Shown piece by piece: positions 9,061 to 17,327 of a DNA stretch of 64,000 nucleotides. The notes under the pieces were generated by a model. It had not been told where the DNA came from. It did not search any database and saw only the letters and a list, made by a program, of their open reading frames with translations. The stretch comes from an uncultured Lachnospiraceae bacterium (lineage in GTDB: Bacteria > Bacillota > Clostridia > Lachnospirales > Lachnospiraceae), in NCBI GenBank assembly GCA_905235275.1, contig CAJOLA010000001.1, positions 1 through 64,000 on the forward strand. Direction: 5' to 3'. The first letter of the stretch is position 1, and each line of letters begins with the position of its first letter. Both the position numbers and the translations under genes were made by a program.

Positions 9061-11151
9061 TTACCAGATAATAATCCTGTCCTGTTCGGACGTATACATT
9101 GTTGCACCTTCCGTAATATCAACAGCGTTGAAAAATTCTCCAAACTGTTTTACGGTTGCATTCACCTTAAGGAAGCTTAAAGGTTCTTTGTAATTAAGAC
9201 CTTCAACTTCCATGTGTTTTTCGGTCATTATTTCTTCGTTGACCCGTGCATAATATCTGAATATCTCCTCAAGGTTTAAACCTTCTTTTCCGGCAACACC
9301 AAGCACGGCCTGCATTCCCGCTATCTCCGCACATGCTTCACCTGCAATGCGCTCTCCGTTATATGCCGTATCATTTTTGAAAGGCTTAAATGTGGAATAA
9401 TAATTTGCAAGTCTTTCTTTTGTATTATCATAATTTTTGACGTCATCGGAATTCCACCATGAAAATGTTCGTCCGAATTCATCATAGACAGAGCCTGTCG
9501 GGTCGATGGCATGATTAATCTCATGCGCAATGAGCATCCCCACTCCGGCAAGTTTTTCCTCGCGTGACATATCTTTGCCGTAATAGTCACTGTCCGTAAT
9601 TCCGGCAAAAACATCAATGGTATTCGATGTGGGCCAGTAGGTTACCTTTGCCTGAGTTATGTCAACATCCCATAAATCTTTGTCAGTTTCTTTACCGAGC
9701 TTATTTTGCTGTAACTGCCAATTAAATGCTTCTATCTGAGTCACGGCATCAATCAGGCTTCCGCCTTCGGCCGCCGACTTAATGTTAAGTGATGAGAAAT
9801 CCTCCCACTTGTTCGGATAAAGCGCATGGACATTTAAGGCATCAAGCTTCTTTAGGGCCGTTTCTTTGGCTGTGTCACTCAGTGACGTATTGGCATTAAT
9901 AATATCCTTGTATGATGAAATAATACTCTGACAAAGATTCTCAACGTCCGACTTCATCTCGGCTGATGCGTATCTTTCGGCATACAGCTTTCCGAGAGGC
10001 GTTGTAAGCGTATTCTTAATGTAATTGTCCGCATACTGCTCCGTACTGTCGCCGTCTTCTTTAAATTCAGTGCCATAGCTCTCAAGGAACCCGGCAAAGC
10101 TTTCTTTATCGGAAAGACCCGCATACTTTTGAATAATGCCGACCTTCAGATAATCCTTCATTTTTGAAAGATTGGCTTCGGTATAATTCTCATTCAGGCA
10201 CTTCAGCCAGTCGGGCTCAAGAAGGTAATTCCTTTGTGATTCACTAAGCCCCCAAGTATCCAGAATCTTCCCGAGGGGAAAGCTTCCGGATTCAGTCGCA
10301 AGCTGTGCCGCCGTCCTCTTATGCTTAATGGAGTCAACGTATTCATTAGTGCTCATGAATTCACGTGTCTTCATTGAAGAAGCCAAAGACGTCTCAAGGT
10401 CAATGCATCCGGATAATACCCCGTCCGATTCTTCGGATGTATAACCCATTCTTTCGAGAGTACTCTTCACTCTTTTCTGAAGGCCTTCATACATCATGTC
10501 GCCGTAAGAGGTTCTCGATGAATACTCCGCCGCATCATAGAGACTGAGTGTCGTAGGCACCACCACAAAGCAGTAATACCCGTGGTCTTCATAATCATAA
10601 TCAATATCGAACCCCACGAGATTCACACCCGTAGTCTTACATGAGTCGGACGCCAGATATTCGGACAGGGAATTCAAGTCATTTATGGCATCAATTTCTT
10701 TTACCTTTTCTTCGATAAAATTAATTCCTGCTTTATCTCTGTTATCCCAATCCGTATAAAGATTATAAAGATCTTTAATAAGCTCTCCGTCATTTCCGGA
10801 AAGATTATTATCGGAAATTATCTCGGAAATCCGTTTTCCGGCCTTTTCTTCGGTACCGGCCTTAACTCCGGAAACCTCCGACCCGTTCGGTAATTCTTCC
10901 GACTTAAGATAATCATAATTGACGCTTAGAAACCAGTCATCGCCCTTATCATGTGCGGTATCATCCTTTACCATACCGTAGACCACGGAGCTTACCCATG
11001 GTGAACCGTAGGAGCCCGTCACTCTTCCGGACTCATCGGTCGGCGTCGTCACATTCTCGGATGATTTCATTAAAGATGAACATCCGGTAAGCGCAACACC
11101 TGTGCACGCAACAATAAGGGTCGAAATAACTCCGACCTTAAACTTCTTCAT
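9061..11151 (-). CDS. M13-family (neprilysin-like) metallopeptidase lipoprotein
   Basis: A 696-residue protein with a lipoprotein signal peptide (lipobox ALTGC, Cys about 24), so it is probably anchored on the outside of the membrane. The zinc motif HEINH is present in IAHEINHAIDP, and the second M13 motif appears as GEACAEIAG, where most family members have GENIADxGG. The zinc-binding Glu is kept, but the supporting Asp is a Glu here. The overall length fits M13 endopeptidases, which trim peptides. It sits between a Sel1-repeat protein (13-bp gap) and the ABC ATPase (5-bp gap), suggesting it processes a peptide connected with that transporter. This link is inference. Confidence 0.85.
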   Translation of the reverse strand: MKKFKVGVISTLIVACTGVALTGCSSLMKSSENVTTPTDESGRVTGSYGSPWVSSVVYGMVKDDTAHDKGDDWFLSVNYDYLKSEELPNGSEVSGVKAGTEEKAGKRISEIISDNNLSGNDGELIKDLYNLYTDWDNRDKAGINFIEEKVKEIDAINDLNSLSEYLASDSCKTTGVNLVGFDIDYDYEDHGYYCFVVVPTTLSLYDAAEYSSRTSYGDMMYEGLQKRVKSTLERMGYTSEESDGVLSGCIDLETSLASSMKTREFMSTNEYVDSIKHKRTAAQLATESGSFPLGKILDTWGLSESQRNYLLEPDWLKCLNENYTEANLSKMKDYLKVGIIQKYAGLSDKESFAGFLESYGTEFKEDGDSTEQYADNYIKNTLTTPLGKLYAERYASAEMKSDVENLCQSIISSYKDIINANTSLSDTAKETALKKLDALNVHALYPNKWEDFSSLNIKSAAEGGSLIDAVTQIEAFNWQLQQNKLGKETDKDLWDVDITQAKVTYWPTSNTIDVFAGITDSDYYGKDMSREEKLAGVGMLIAHEINHAIDPTGSVYDEFGRTFSWWNSDDVKNYDNTKERLANYYSTFKPFKNDTAYNGERIAGEACAEIAGMQAVLGVAGKEGLNLEEIFRYYARVNEEIMTEKHMEVEGLNYKEPLSFLKVNATVKQFGEFFNAVDITEGATMYTSEQDRIIIW

Positions 11152-11164
11152 ATTATCCCCTCAA

Positions 11165-11863
11165 TTAATAAAGCTTTCTAAGTTCTTTGTCAGCTTCTTC
11201 ATCGCCCAAAGCGGCAGCTCTCCCAAACCAAAGTCGTGCTTCGTCCTTATCCTTTGGTGTATGCTTTCCCTGGGAATAAATAACTCCAAGGTTATACATC
11301 GCATCGGCACTGCCAAGCGCTGCACCCTTCCTTAATAGTTCGATTGCTTTTGAAGCGTTTTGCTTAACACCGATTCCGTCTTCATACATAATCGCAAGAT
11401 TACAGTATGCATCAATGTCACCGAATTCGATAGCCTTTTCGTAGTTTTGTCTTGCAAAATGAGAATTCTTTATAACGCCGAGACCTTCGTCATAAATAGT
11501 ACCTAAATTACAGGCAGCATCCGCATTTCCAAGTTCTTCGGCTTTCTCGAAAAGCTTTCTTGCTTTCTCATAGTCGACATCCACTCCATAGCCTTCCATG
11601 TAAGCAAGTCCGAGACTGTTCATTGCAGGAGCATACCCCTTTTCCGCAGATCTTTCATAAAGCTCAATCGCCTTCTTGATATTCTGCTTACGACGTCCGA
11701 ATCCTATCGCAGAAGCAGCTGCGGCCGCATATAATGATTCGGCTCTTCCGTAGTTCTCCAGCTCATTTAACTTTGCTTCTACCTTCTCCGTATCGCCTTC
11801 CTGATATGCAACCCTTATATCATCCGGCAAAAGCTCCAAAATTCTGTCTTCGTTATCCTTCAT
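11165..11863 (-). CDS. Sel1-repeat (TPR-like) protein
   Basis: A 232-residue cytosolic protein made of about five Sel1 repeats of roughly 36 residues, each with the pattern A..LG..Y..G.GV..D...A...(y/f)ekA (for example NSLGLAYMEGYGVDVDYEKA). Such solenoids scaffold protein-protein contacts and often regulate envelope or signalling processes. The partner is unknown. A good ribosome site (GGAGG, seven bases before the ATG) and an extended -10 promoter lie upstream, making it the first gene of the Sel1-M13-ABC operon. Confidence 0.85.
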   Translation of the reverse strand: MKDNEDRILELLPDDIRVAYQEGDTEKVEAKLNELENYGRAESLYAAAAASAIGFGRRKQNIKKAIELYERSAEKGYAPAMNSLGLAYMEGYGVDVDYEKARKLFEKAEELGNADAACNLGTIYDEGLGVIKNSHFARQNYEKAIEFGDIDAYCNLAIMYEDGIGVKQNASKAIELLRKGAALGSADAMYNLGVIYSQGKHTPKDKDEARLWFGRAAALGDEEADKELRKLY

Positions 11864-11900
11864 TTCATACCTCCAATTCTAACCCTTTTTATTTACGTTC

Positions 11901-11909
11901 ATTATACCA
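11901..11909 (-). promoter_or_regulatory. Extended -10 promoter of the Sel1-M13-ABC operon
   Basis: The minus strand reads TGG-TATAAT about 37 bases upstream of the Sel1 gene start. There is no strong -35. It is divergent from the signal peptidase promoter a few dozen bases away. Confidence 0.55.
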
Positions 11910-11938
11910 AACTTTCACGGCAAGAACATAAATTATTG

Positions 11939-11967
11939 TTGAAAAATAGCCCTTTTTGCTATATTAT
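11939..11967 (+). promoter_or_regulatory. Sigma-A promoter of the signal peptidase gene
   Basis: TTGAAA (-35), a 17-bp spacer and TATTAT (-10) lie about 50 bases upstream of the ATG. The leader then contains a perfect 7-bp hairpin (tacggaa-gcgg-ttccgta, 11983-12000) and the ribosome site GAGGG. Confidence 0.65.
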
Positions 11968-12017
11968 CTATTAATGATTATATACGGAAGCGGTTCCGTA
12001 ATTATGTGAGGGATTTA

Positions 12018-12646
12018 ATGAGCGACAAAATGACAACCGATGACATTAAAGATACCGTGGATCGTTACGAAAAGTATGACAATTCACCCGAGAAAAAGAA
12101 GAAAAAGACAAAAAAAGAGCTTTTCAGCTATCTTAAAATTATTATAATTGCAGTCGGTGCCGCAATAGTGCTTGTGACCTGCATTATTATTAACGCCAAA
12201 GTCCCGAGCGGTTCCATGAAGGATACCATCAATGAAGGTGACAGACTTATCGGCTTAAGAGTCGCATATCTTTTCGGTTCACCGCAACGCGGCGATATAG
12301 TAATTTTCAAATATCCCGACGCGACGATGAAACCAAAAAATATATTAAGAGGGTTATAGGTCTTCCGGGAGAGACCGTTTCATTCGTTGACGGCGATGTG
12401 TACGTTAACGGAGAGATGCTTGAAGAGCCTTATCTTAAGGAACAGCACGTGACCATATCTCCCAATGCCACTTCTTATACCGTACCCGACGGATGTTACT
12501 TTATGCTCGGTGATAACAGAACCAATTCCAAGGATTCAAGGTACTGGGACGAGCCGTACGTTAAAAAGAACAAGATACTTGCAAAAGCCCTTTTCCGATA
12601 TTTTAACGGTGAAACGGGACGAATACATTTCTCGGGCGTCAAATAA
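12018..12646 (+). pseudogene. lepB: Signal peptidase I, interrupted by a frameshift
   Basis: Two reading frames together make one type I signal peptidase of about 209 residues. Frame one (GTG at 12006 in the track, but ATG at 12018 follows a GAGGG ribosome site) gives a cytosolic Lys-rich start, one membrane helix (about 40-60) and the catalytic-Ser motif PSGSM (Ser about 66). It then runs to TAG at 12357. The adjacent frame supplies the missing middle, including the catalytic-Lys motif YIKRVIGLPGE, and joins the second ORF with GDNRTNSKDSR and the C-terminus. The break is at 12318-12323, where ga-cg-cg-acgat looks like a duplicated CG. A slippery A-AAA-AAT heptamer lies at 12335-12341, in phase for a -1 shift that would restore the frame. 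It may be a real mutation, an assembly error or, less likely, recoding. The enzyme cleaves signal peptides of exported proteins. Confidence 0.88.
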
Positions 12647-12671
12647 AAAAACCGCGTAAGCGGTTTTTTTT
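12645..12671 (+). terminator. Rho-independent terminator after lepB
   Basis: aaaaaaccgc-gtaa-gcggtttttttt immediately after the stop codon gives a strong stem with a T-tract on the plus strand. The A-run on the left allows some activity in the opposite direction. Confidence 0.85.
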
Positions 12672-12700
12672 GTACGCAAGTTTTAATTGCCTAAAAATAT

Positions 12701-12724
12701 AAAAAAGCCGCTTGTGCGGCTTTT
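12701..12724 (-). terminator. Terminator of the cytidylate-kinase-like gene
   Basis: On the minus strand, gccgc-acaa-gcggc is followed by six Ts, 18 bases after the stop codon of the kinase-like gene. Confidence 0.8.
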
Positions 12725-12741
12725 AATGTAACGAAATACAC

Positions 12742-13374
12742 TTATTTACTTAAGTTCTTTTGCTTAGTCTCCACAAAAGCAAGTATCAGATCGATTGCTC
12801 CTTCTATACCGACCGAACTGCTGTCGAGACATAAGTGGTAGCTCTTGGCAGCGCCCCATTTTTTGTCTGAATAGTAATCGTAATAGCTTGCTCTCTTCTT
12901 ATCCGTCTTATTAATGAGGGCTTCGGCTTTCTTATCGTCTATATTGCAACGCTCCATAATTCTCTTAATACGTGCATCCATAGGTGCTGATATGAAAACA
13001 TTAGTTGCGTTAATATTCCCCTCGAGTGCATAATCCGCACATCTTCCGACTATTACGCAGGATTCCTGCTGTGCAAGCTTTTTAATTGCTTCAAACTGTG
13101 CCAGGAAAACTCTTTGATTAATAGGCATCTCCCCGTAGGAATCACTGTATCCGAATGAGTATGTATCCATTACGAGTGAATAAAGCAGACTGCTTGAAGG
13201 CTTTTCATCCTGTTTTGTAAAAATCTCTTCTGCAAGACCGCTGTTTTTTGCTGCGAGTTCAAGGAGCTCTTTGTCGTAGCACTTTACGCCCATACGCTCA
13301 GCAAGCTTAACGCCTATCTCATGACCGCCGCTTCCAAATTGTCTACCGATAGTTATTACAGTTTTGTCATTCAT
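12742..13374 (-). CDS. Cytidylate kinase-like family protein
   Basis: A P-loop protein of 210 residues beginning VITIGRQFGSGGHEIG, the modified Walker A typical of the cytidylate-kinase-2-like family common in Clostridia. This family is distinct from canonical Cmk. It has an Arg-rich lid region (RIKRIMER) and the YYDYYSDKKWG segment often seen in the family. The presumed activity is phosphoryl transfer to a nucleotide or related small molecule, but members are poorly characterised. I chose the ATG at 13374 over the TTG at 13377 because the GGGAGG ribosome site is then eight bases away. It has its own promoter and terminator, so it is a single-gene unit. Confidence 0.8.
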   Translation of the reverse strand: MNDKTVITIGRQFGSGGHEIGVKLAERMGVKCYDKELLELAAKNSGLAEEIFTKQDEKPSSSLLYSLVMDTYSFGYSDSYGEMPINQRVFLAQFEAIKKLAQQESCVIVGRCADYALEGNINATNVFISAPMDARIKRIMERCNIDDKKAEALINKTDKKRASYYDYYSDKKWGAAKSYHLCLDSSSVGIEGAIDLILAFVETKQKNLSK

Positions 13375-13403
13375 CAAATTCGCCTCCCTGTTTTTGTTTA
13401 TAG

Positions 13404-13412
13404 ATTATATCA
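13404..13412 (-). promoter_or_regulatory. Extended -10 promoter of the kinase-like gene
   Basis: TGA-TATAAT on the minus strand, about 30 bases upstream of the ATG, between this gene and the rluD stop. No clear -35 box. Confidence 0.5.
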
Positions 13413-13437
13413 CTTTTTTTTAAATGTAGAAACCTTT

Positions 13438-14352
13438 TTATTGTCGAAGCAGCCTCAATGCACGCTTGAAATCATCAGGCAAATCGGCTTTAAATTCCAT
13501 GTACTCGCCCGTTGTCGGATGCTTAAAACCGAGCACTCCGGCATGCAGCATCTGTCCGTCGGTATTAAAGGGTGCTTTAGCATTGGTATAAATCTTATCA
13601 CCAAGGAGGGGATGCCCTATTGACTTCATATGAACCCTTATCTGGTGGGTTCTTCCCGTCTCAAGCACACATTCGATATGTGCGAAATTTCCGATATTCT
13701 CAAGGACCCTGTAATGCGTTACCGCTTCTTTCCCCTTTGGAGATATGACCATCCTCTTGCGGTCCGAATCACCCCTGGCAATTCTTTTGTTAACGGTCCC
13801 CTCTTTTTCCGTAAAAGAATTATAGCAAATCGCCTCATATCTTCTGGTCATGGTATGGGCTTCAAGCTGCTTAGCCATTGCTTCGTGAGCCTTATTATTT
13901 TTTGTGCATACTATAAGCCCCGTGGTATCGGCATCTATCCTGTGCACGATTCCCGGTCTGTCATCTCCGTTAAGATCGGAGAGCCCGTCCTTATATCTGT
14001 ACAAAAGCGCATTTACCACAGTCCCGCTGTAATGTCCCGGCGCGGGATGAACGACCATGCCTCTCGGCTTATTAATCACCAGCACGTCGTCGTCTTCATA
14101 AACGATATCAAGAGGGATGTCTTCGGGAAGTATCTCTTCACTCACCTTCTCTTCTTCGGAAATGTCGATTTTGTCGCCTTCTTTTAGTTTGGCATTACTC
14201 TTCGTTTCCGCATCGTTTAGAAGAATCTCACCCGCCTCAATCGACTTTTGAACGGATGCTCTCGATCTTCCCGTATATTCTGCAAGAAATGAATCTATTC
14301 TGTTTCCTGCATCATCTGAATTCACAATGTAAACGGTTTTATTTTGTTTCAT
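13438..14352 (-). CDS. rluD: Large-subunit rRNA pseudouridine synthase (RluD type)
   Basis: A 304-residue protein with an N-terminal S4 RNA-binding domain (about residues 12-80) and a catalytic domain. The catalytic-Asp motif reads GIVHRIDADTTGL (the usual form is HRLDkdTSG), followed by TGRTHQIRVH. It converts uridines in 23S rRNA helix 69 or similar sites to pseudouridine. It overlaps lspA by 14 nt and is the last gene of the long mreB-to-rluD run. The lspA-rluD pair is conserved in Firmicutes. The exact target uridines cannot be told from the sequence. Confidence 0.9.
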   Translation of the reverse strand: MKQNKTVYIVNSDDAGNRIDSFLAEYTGRSRASVQKSIEAGEILLNDAETKSNAKLKEGDKIDISEEEKVSEEILPEDIPLDIVYEDDDVLVINKPRGMVVHPAPGHYSGTVVNALLYRYKDGLSDLNGDDRPGIVHRIDADTTGLIVCTKNNKAHEAMAKQLEAHTMTRRYEAICYNSFTEKEGTVNKRIARGDSDRKRMVISPKGKEAVTHYRVLENIGNFAHIECVLETGRTHQIRVHMKSIGHPLLGDKIYTNAKAPFNTDGQMLHAGVLGFKHPTTGEYMEFKADLPDDFKRALRLLRQ

Positions 14353-14848
14353 CTTTTTTCTTTTTCTTTAAAGCCTTATAATCCTTTTCTCTGTAAATGA
14401 ATATAACGAGTATGACAAGCATGATAACGGCAACGGAAACGCACACGTCAGCAACATTAAATACGGGAAATCCGACGCCGTAAAAATCAATGAAATCCCT
14501 TACGTATCTTAAGCCTATTCTGTCTATAAGATTACCCAGTCCCCCGGCAAAAAGGAGCATGGAAAAAATAAGCATCGGAACGTATCTTGACCCTTTAGGA
14601 ATCCGGCTCACAAAATACACCACCAACGCCATGATAACAATGGTAAGAATTATAAAAAATATGCCGGCGCCCTGCATCATACCCCATGCCGCGCCTCTGT
14701 TCTCCAGGTATTTAAATCTTAAAAAACCGTCGATAACGATAAACTGACCGCCGTTCTTTAAAGCAGACGCGGCCGCCACCTTGGTAATCTGATCGACAAA
14801 GACTAAAACTGCAGAGAATATGAAAAACAAAATATAATTTTTTCTCAT
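14339..14848 (-). CDS. lspA: Lipoprotein signal peptidase (signal peptidase II)
   Basis: A 169-residue membrane protein with four transmembrane helices and the conserved motifs ENRGAAWG, GGLGNLIDR and RDFIDFY plus FNVADVCV, which carry the catalytic aspartates. It cleaves the signal peptide of diacylglyceryl-prolipoproteins at the membrane. It would act on the many lipoproteins of this window (solute-binding proteins and the M13 peptidase). The start overlaps the aroB stop by one nucleotide (TAATG), and the 3' end overlaps rluD. The Lys-rich C-terminus is cytosolic. Confidence 0.95.
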   Translation of the reverse strand: MRKNYILFFIFSAVLVFVDQITKVAAASALKNGGQFIVIDGFLRFKYLENRGAAWGMMQGAGIFFIILTIVIMALVVYFVSRIPKGSRYVPMLIFSMLLFAGGLGNLIDRIGLRYVRDFIDFYGVGFPVFNVADVCVSVAVIMLVILVIFIYREKDYKALKKKKKDETK

Positions 14849-15927
14849 TAATTAAGAACCTCATCCAGTGAGTCCAGCAATTCCTCGCGTGTCACGTCTT
14901 TGGATATTACGGCGTTACCGACTCCGTCCAGAAGTATAAACTTAAGAACCCCTGCTTCCATCTTCTTATCGGAACGTGCATATTCAAGTATCTCATCCTT
15001 ATCGTATCCGGAAATCTTCAAATCATATCCGCACTTTTCAAGAAGCGAAATTATCTCCTTCTCATCAGCCTCACCGATCATGCCCCTTTTACGAGATATG
15101 GAAGCTGCGGCAACCATTCCGAGCACTACACATTCGCCGTGAGTCAGACTAAACCCGGCTGCTTTCTCGATGGCATGACCGAGTGTGTGGCCGAAGTTAA
15201 GAAGCGCCCTCTCACCCTTCTCGGTCGGGTCTTTTTTAACGACATCCTTTTTAACGATGCAGGCCTTCTCTATCATGTATGCCAAAGCATCCGAATCAAG
15301 CTTTAATACATCATCAATATTAATCTTTAACCATTCAAAAAGATTCTTATCCTTTATGAGTGCGGCTTTAATAATCTCTCCGAGGCCGGAGAGCACCTGT
15401 CTGTGATCGAGAGTCTTTAAGGTATCCATATTCAGCTTCGGCTGATGAAATGCTCCGACCATGTTTTTGAATTTACTGAAGTCGACGCCCGTCTTACCGC
15501 CGATACTCGAATCGGTCTGCGCAAGCAGGGACGTCGGCACCTGAATGAAATCCACGCCCCTGAGATATGTAGCGGCCGCAAAACCCGTCAGGTCACCAAC
15601 CACTCCTCCTCCGAGAGCAATAAGGATATCACGTCTCTCAATCTTATTCTCAATAAGAAATTCATAGAGATCCTTTACCGTGTCGAGATTCTTATTCTCT
15701 TCACCTGCGGGAAATACATATGTAAAGCATTCATTCCCGTTTGCTTCTATAATGTCTCTAACCTCTTTCTCATAGAGAGGTGCCACATTACTGTCTGATA
15801 CGATAACCGCTTTTCTTTCCATATTCAAAAACGGTTTCAGAAGCTTTGCAAGCTCCTGAAACCCGTTAGAAATACAAATATCGTAATCAGCACATTTACC
15901 GTCATTTACGTTAATTGTTTTTGACAT
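14848..15927 (-). CDS. aroB: 3-dehydroquinate synthase
   Basis: A 359-residue cytosolic enzyme of the shikimate pathway that cyclises DAHP to 3-dehydroquinate using NAD and a divalent metal. The NAD-binding GGGVVGDLTGFAAATYLRG segment (about residues 105-124), the IGGKTGVDF loop and the metal-ligand motif NFGHTLGHAIE are all present. It lies between sepF (18-bp gap) and lspA (1-nt overlap), so it is transcribed with division genes rather than with other aro genes. That placement is unusual in my experience of Firmicutes, but I cannot check how common it is in close relatives. Confidence 0.95.
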   Translation of the reverse strand: MSKTINVNDGKCADYDICISNGFQELAKLLKPFLNMERKAVIVSDSNVAPLYEKEVRDIIEANGNECFTYVFPAGEENKNLDTVKDLYEFLIENKIERRDILIALGGGVVGDLTGFAAATYLRGVDFIQVPTSLLAQTDSSIGGKTGVDFSKFKNMVGAFHQPKLNMDTLKTLDHRQVLSGLGEIIKAALIKDKNLFEWLKINIDDVLKLDSDALAYMIEKACIVKKDVVKKDPTEKGERALLNFGHTLGHAIEKAAGFSLTHGECVVLGMVAAASISRKRGMIGEADEKEIISLLEKCGYDLKISGYDKDEILEYARSDKKMEAGVLKFILLDGVGNAVISKDVTREELLDSLDEVLN

Positions 15928-15945
15928 GTTAATCTCCGATATTTA

Positions 15946-16578
15946 TTAGAATTGATAATTGCTCTGATATGATGTTGAAAAATCAACGTCAGAACCGAGC
16001 ATGTCCTGGAAATCTCCCGATATATCAACACTTGAAGGTGCAACAAGGAAGATGTAATTTGTAATCTTCTGCAGGCTTCCTCTCATTGCATAGCATGAAC
16101 CTGCCGAATAATCGATAATTCTTTGTGCAACATCAGGGCTGATGCCTTCCAGATTCAAAACAACAGCTCTTCCGCTAAGAAGCGTATCGGTTATCTCGTT
16201 ACCGTCTTCCATGGACTTCGGATGTATCACAACAACCTCCATCTTCTTGGAGACTGAAGCTCTGAGCGGAACAATCTTCTCGGAGCCGCCGGATCTCGGT
16301 GAAGCGGTATGTGAAGCAGCTCTTGCGGGAGTACTCCTTACGGGAGTTCTCTCTTCATATGCTTCCTCTTCATATGAAAAGTCATCTTCCTTTACGGTCT
16401 TCTCAGGCTTCCTGAATGAAGAGAACAATCCTCCACTCTTTGAAGTCTTCTCGGAAGCAGTTTCCGTGGCCGCAGGCTCGGAAAAATCTTTATCATCTTC
16501 TTCGTAGCCCTTTTCCAAAACTTCTTCGTCCTCATCAGTCTCTTTAAACAAACTCGTAAGACCTTCAAATACTTTCAT
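15946..16578 (-). CDS. sepF: Cell division protein SepF
   Basis: A 210-residue protein with the expected SepF layout. It has a short amphipathic membrane-binding N-terminus (VFEGLTSLF), an acidic low-complexity linker (about residues 15-110) and a C-terminal SepF domain containing VVLNLEGISPDVAQRIIDYSAG. SepF binds the FtsZ tail, tethers the Z-ring to the membrane and supports septum formation. The linker is longer than in Bacillus SepF, which totals about 150 residues. It sits in the standard ylm neighbourhood, downstream of yggS, but ylmG, ylmH and divIVA are not next to it. Confidence 0.92.
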   Translation of the reverse strand: MKVFEGLTSLFKETDEDEEVLEKGYEEDDKDFSEPAATETASEKTSKSGGLFSSFRKPEKTVKEDDFSYEEEAYEERTPVRSTPARAASHTASPRSGGSEKIVPLRASVSKKMEVVVIHPKSMEDGNEITDTLLSGRAVVLNLEGISPDVAQRIIDYSAGSCYAMRGSLQKITNYIFLVAPSSVDISGDFQDMLGSDVDFSTSYQSNYQF

Positions 16579-16631
16579 TTATATTCCTCCTGTGTGTGTA
16601 GACAAAAACATCCGAATGACAAAAGGAAACC

Positions 16632-17315
16632 TCAACTTCTTGTGCCGAAGATGGCGGTACCCACACGAACATGTGTGGCACCTTCTTCAACTGCCACAAC
16701 ATAATCCGCAGTCATCCCCATTGATAATTTTTTCATTATTACATTATCAATGCTTTTTTTATTAATGTCAACACACAAATCATGTAATTTTCGGAATATT
16801 AGTCGGTTTTCTTCGGGATTTGTGACATATGGAGCACTTGTCATGAGTCCCGTCAGTCGAATTCCGGACATTTCGGAAACCTGAACGGCGAATTCTTCAA
16901 CCTCTTCCGGCGCAAAACCGAACTTATTTTGCTCTTCTCCGACATTAACTTCGGCAAGAATCTCCGTTACAAAACCCTTCTTTAAAGAGAATTCGTTTAT
17001 CTCATTTGCCAGACGAAGTGAATCCACGGAATGAATCATGGCAACCTTTCCCGCCACATATTTTACTTTGTTGCGTTGGAGATGCCCTATCATGTGCCAC
17101 TCAATGTCGGAAGGCAGGTCGTCAATCTTTTCCGTCAGCTCCTGGACGTAGTTTTCGGCAAATATTCTGTGACCGACATTATAAGCTTCCATAATATCTT
17201 CTTTGCTTTTCTTTTTGCTTACCGCAAGAAGAGTCACTTCAGAAGGGTCTCTCCCAACTCTCTCGCAGGCTTTTATAATATTTTCTTTTACCTGATTCAG
17301 ATTCTTAGTTATCAT
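16632..17315 (-). CDS. YggS/PLPBP pyridoxal phosphate homeostasis protein
   Basis: A 227-residue single-domain PLP-binding protein of the YggS/YlmE family. The PLP lysine lies in LLAVSKKKSKEDI near residue 35, and EWHMIGHLQRNK plus GLMTSAPY and LSMGMTADY are characteristic. The family has an alanine-racemase-like barrel but no known catalytic activity, and buffers vitamin B6 levels. It is placed 12 bp after the HlyD-like gene and 53 bp before sepF, as in other Firmicutes. Confidence 0.92.
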   Translation of the reverse strand: MITKNLNQVKENIIKACERVGRDPSEVTLLAVSKKKSKEDIMEAYNVGHRIFAENYVQELTEKIDDLPSDIEWHMIGHLQRNKVKYVAGKVAMIHSVDSLRLANEINEFSLKKGFVTEILAEVNVGEEQNKFGFAPEEVEEFAVQVSEMSGIRLTGLMTSAPYVTNPEENRLIFRKLHDLCVDINKKSIDNVIMKKLSMGMTADYVVAVEEGATHVRVGTAIFGTRS

Positions 17316-17327
17316 CTTCTCACCCGT

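Noticed and set aside
12335-12341. Programmed -1 frameshifting in lepB as the main explanation
   Set aside because: The heptamer is in phase, but signal peptidase genes are not known to use recoding and the upstream frame encodes a more typical DDETKKYIKRV sequence. A mutation or assembly error explains it more simply.
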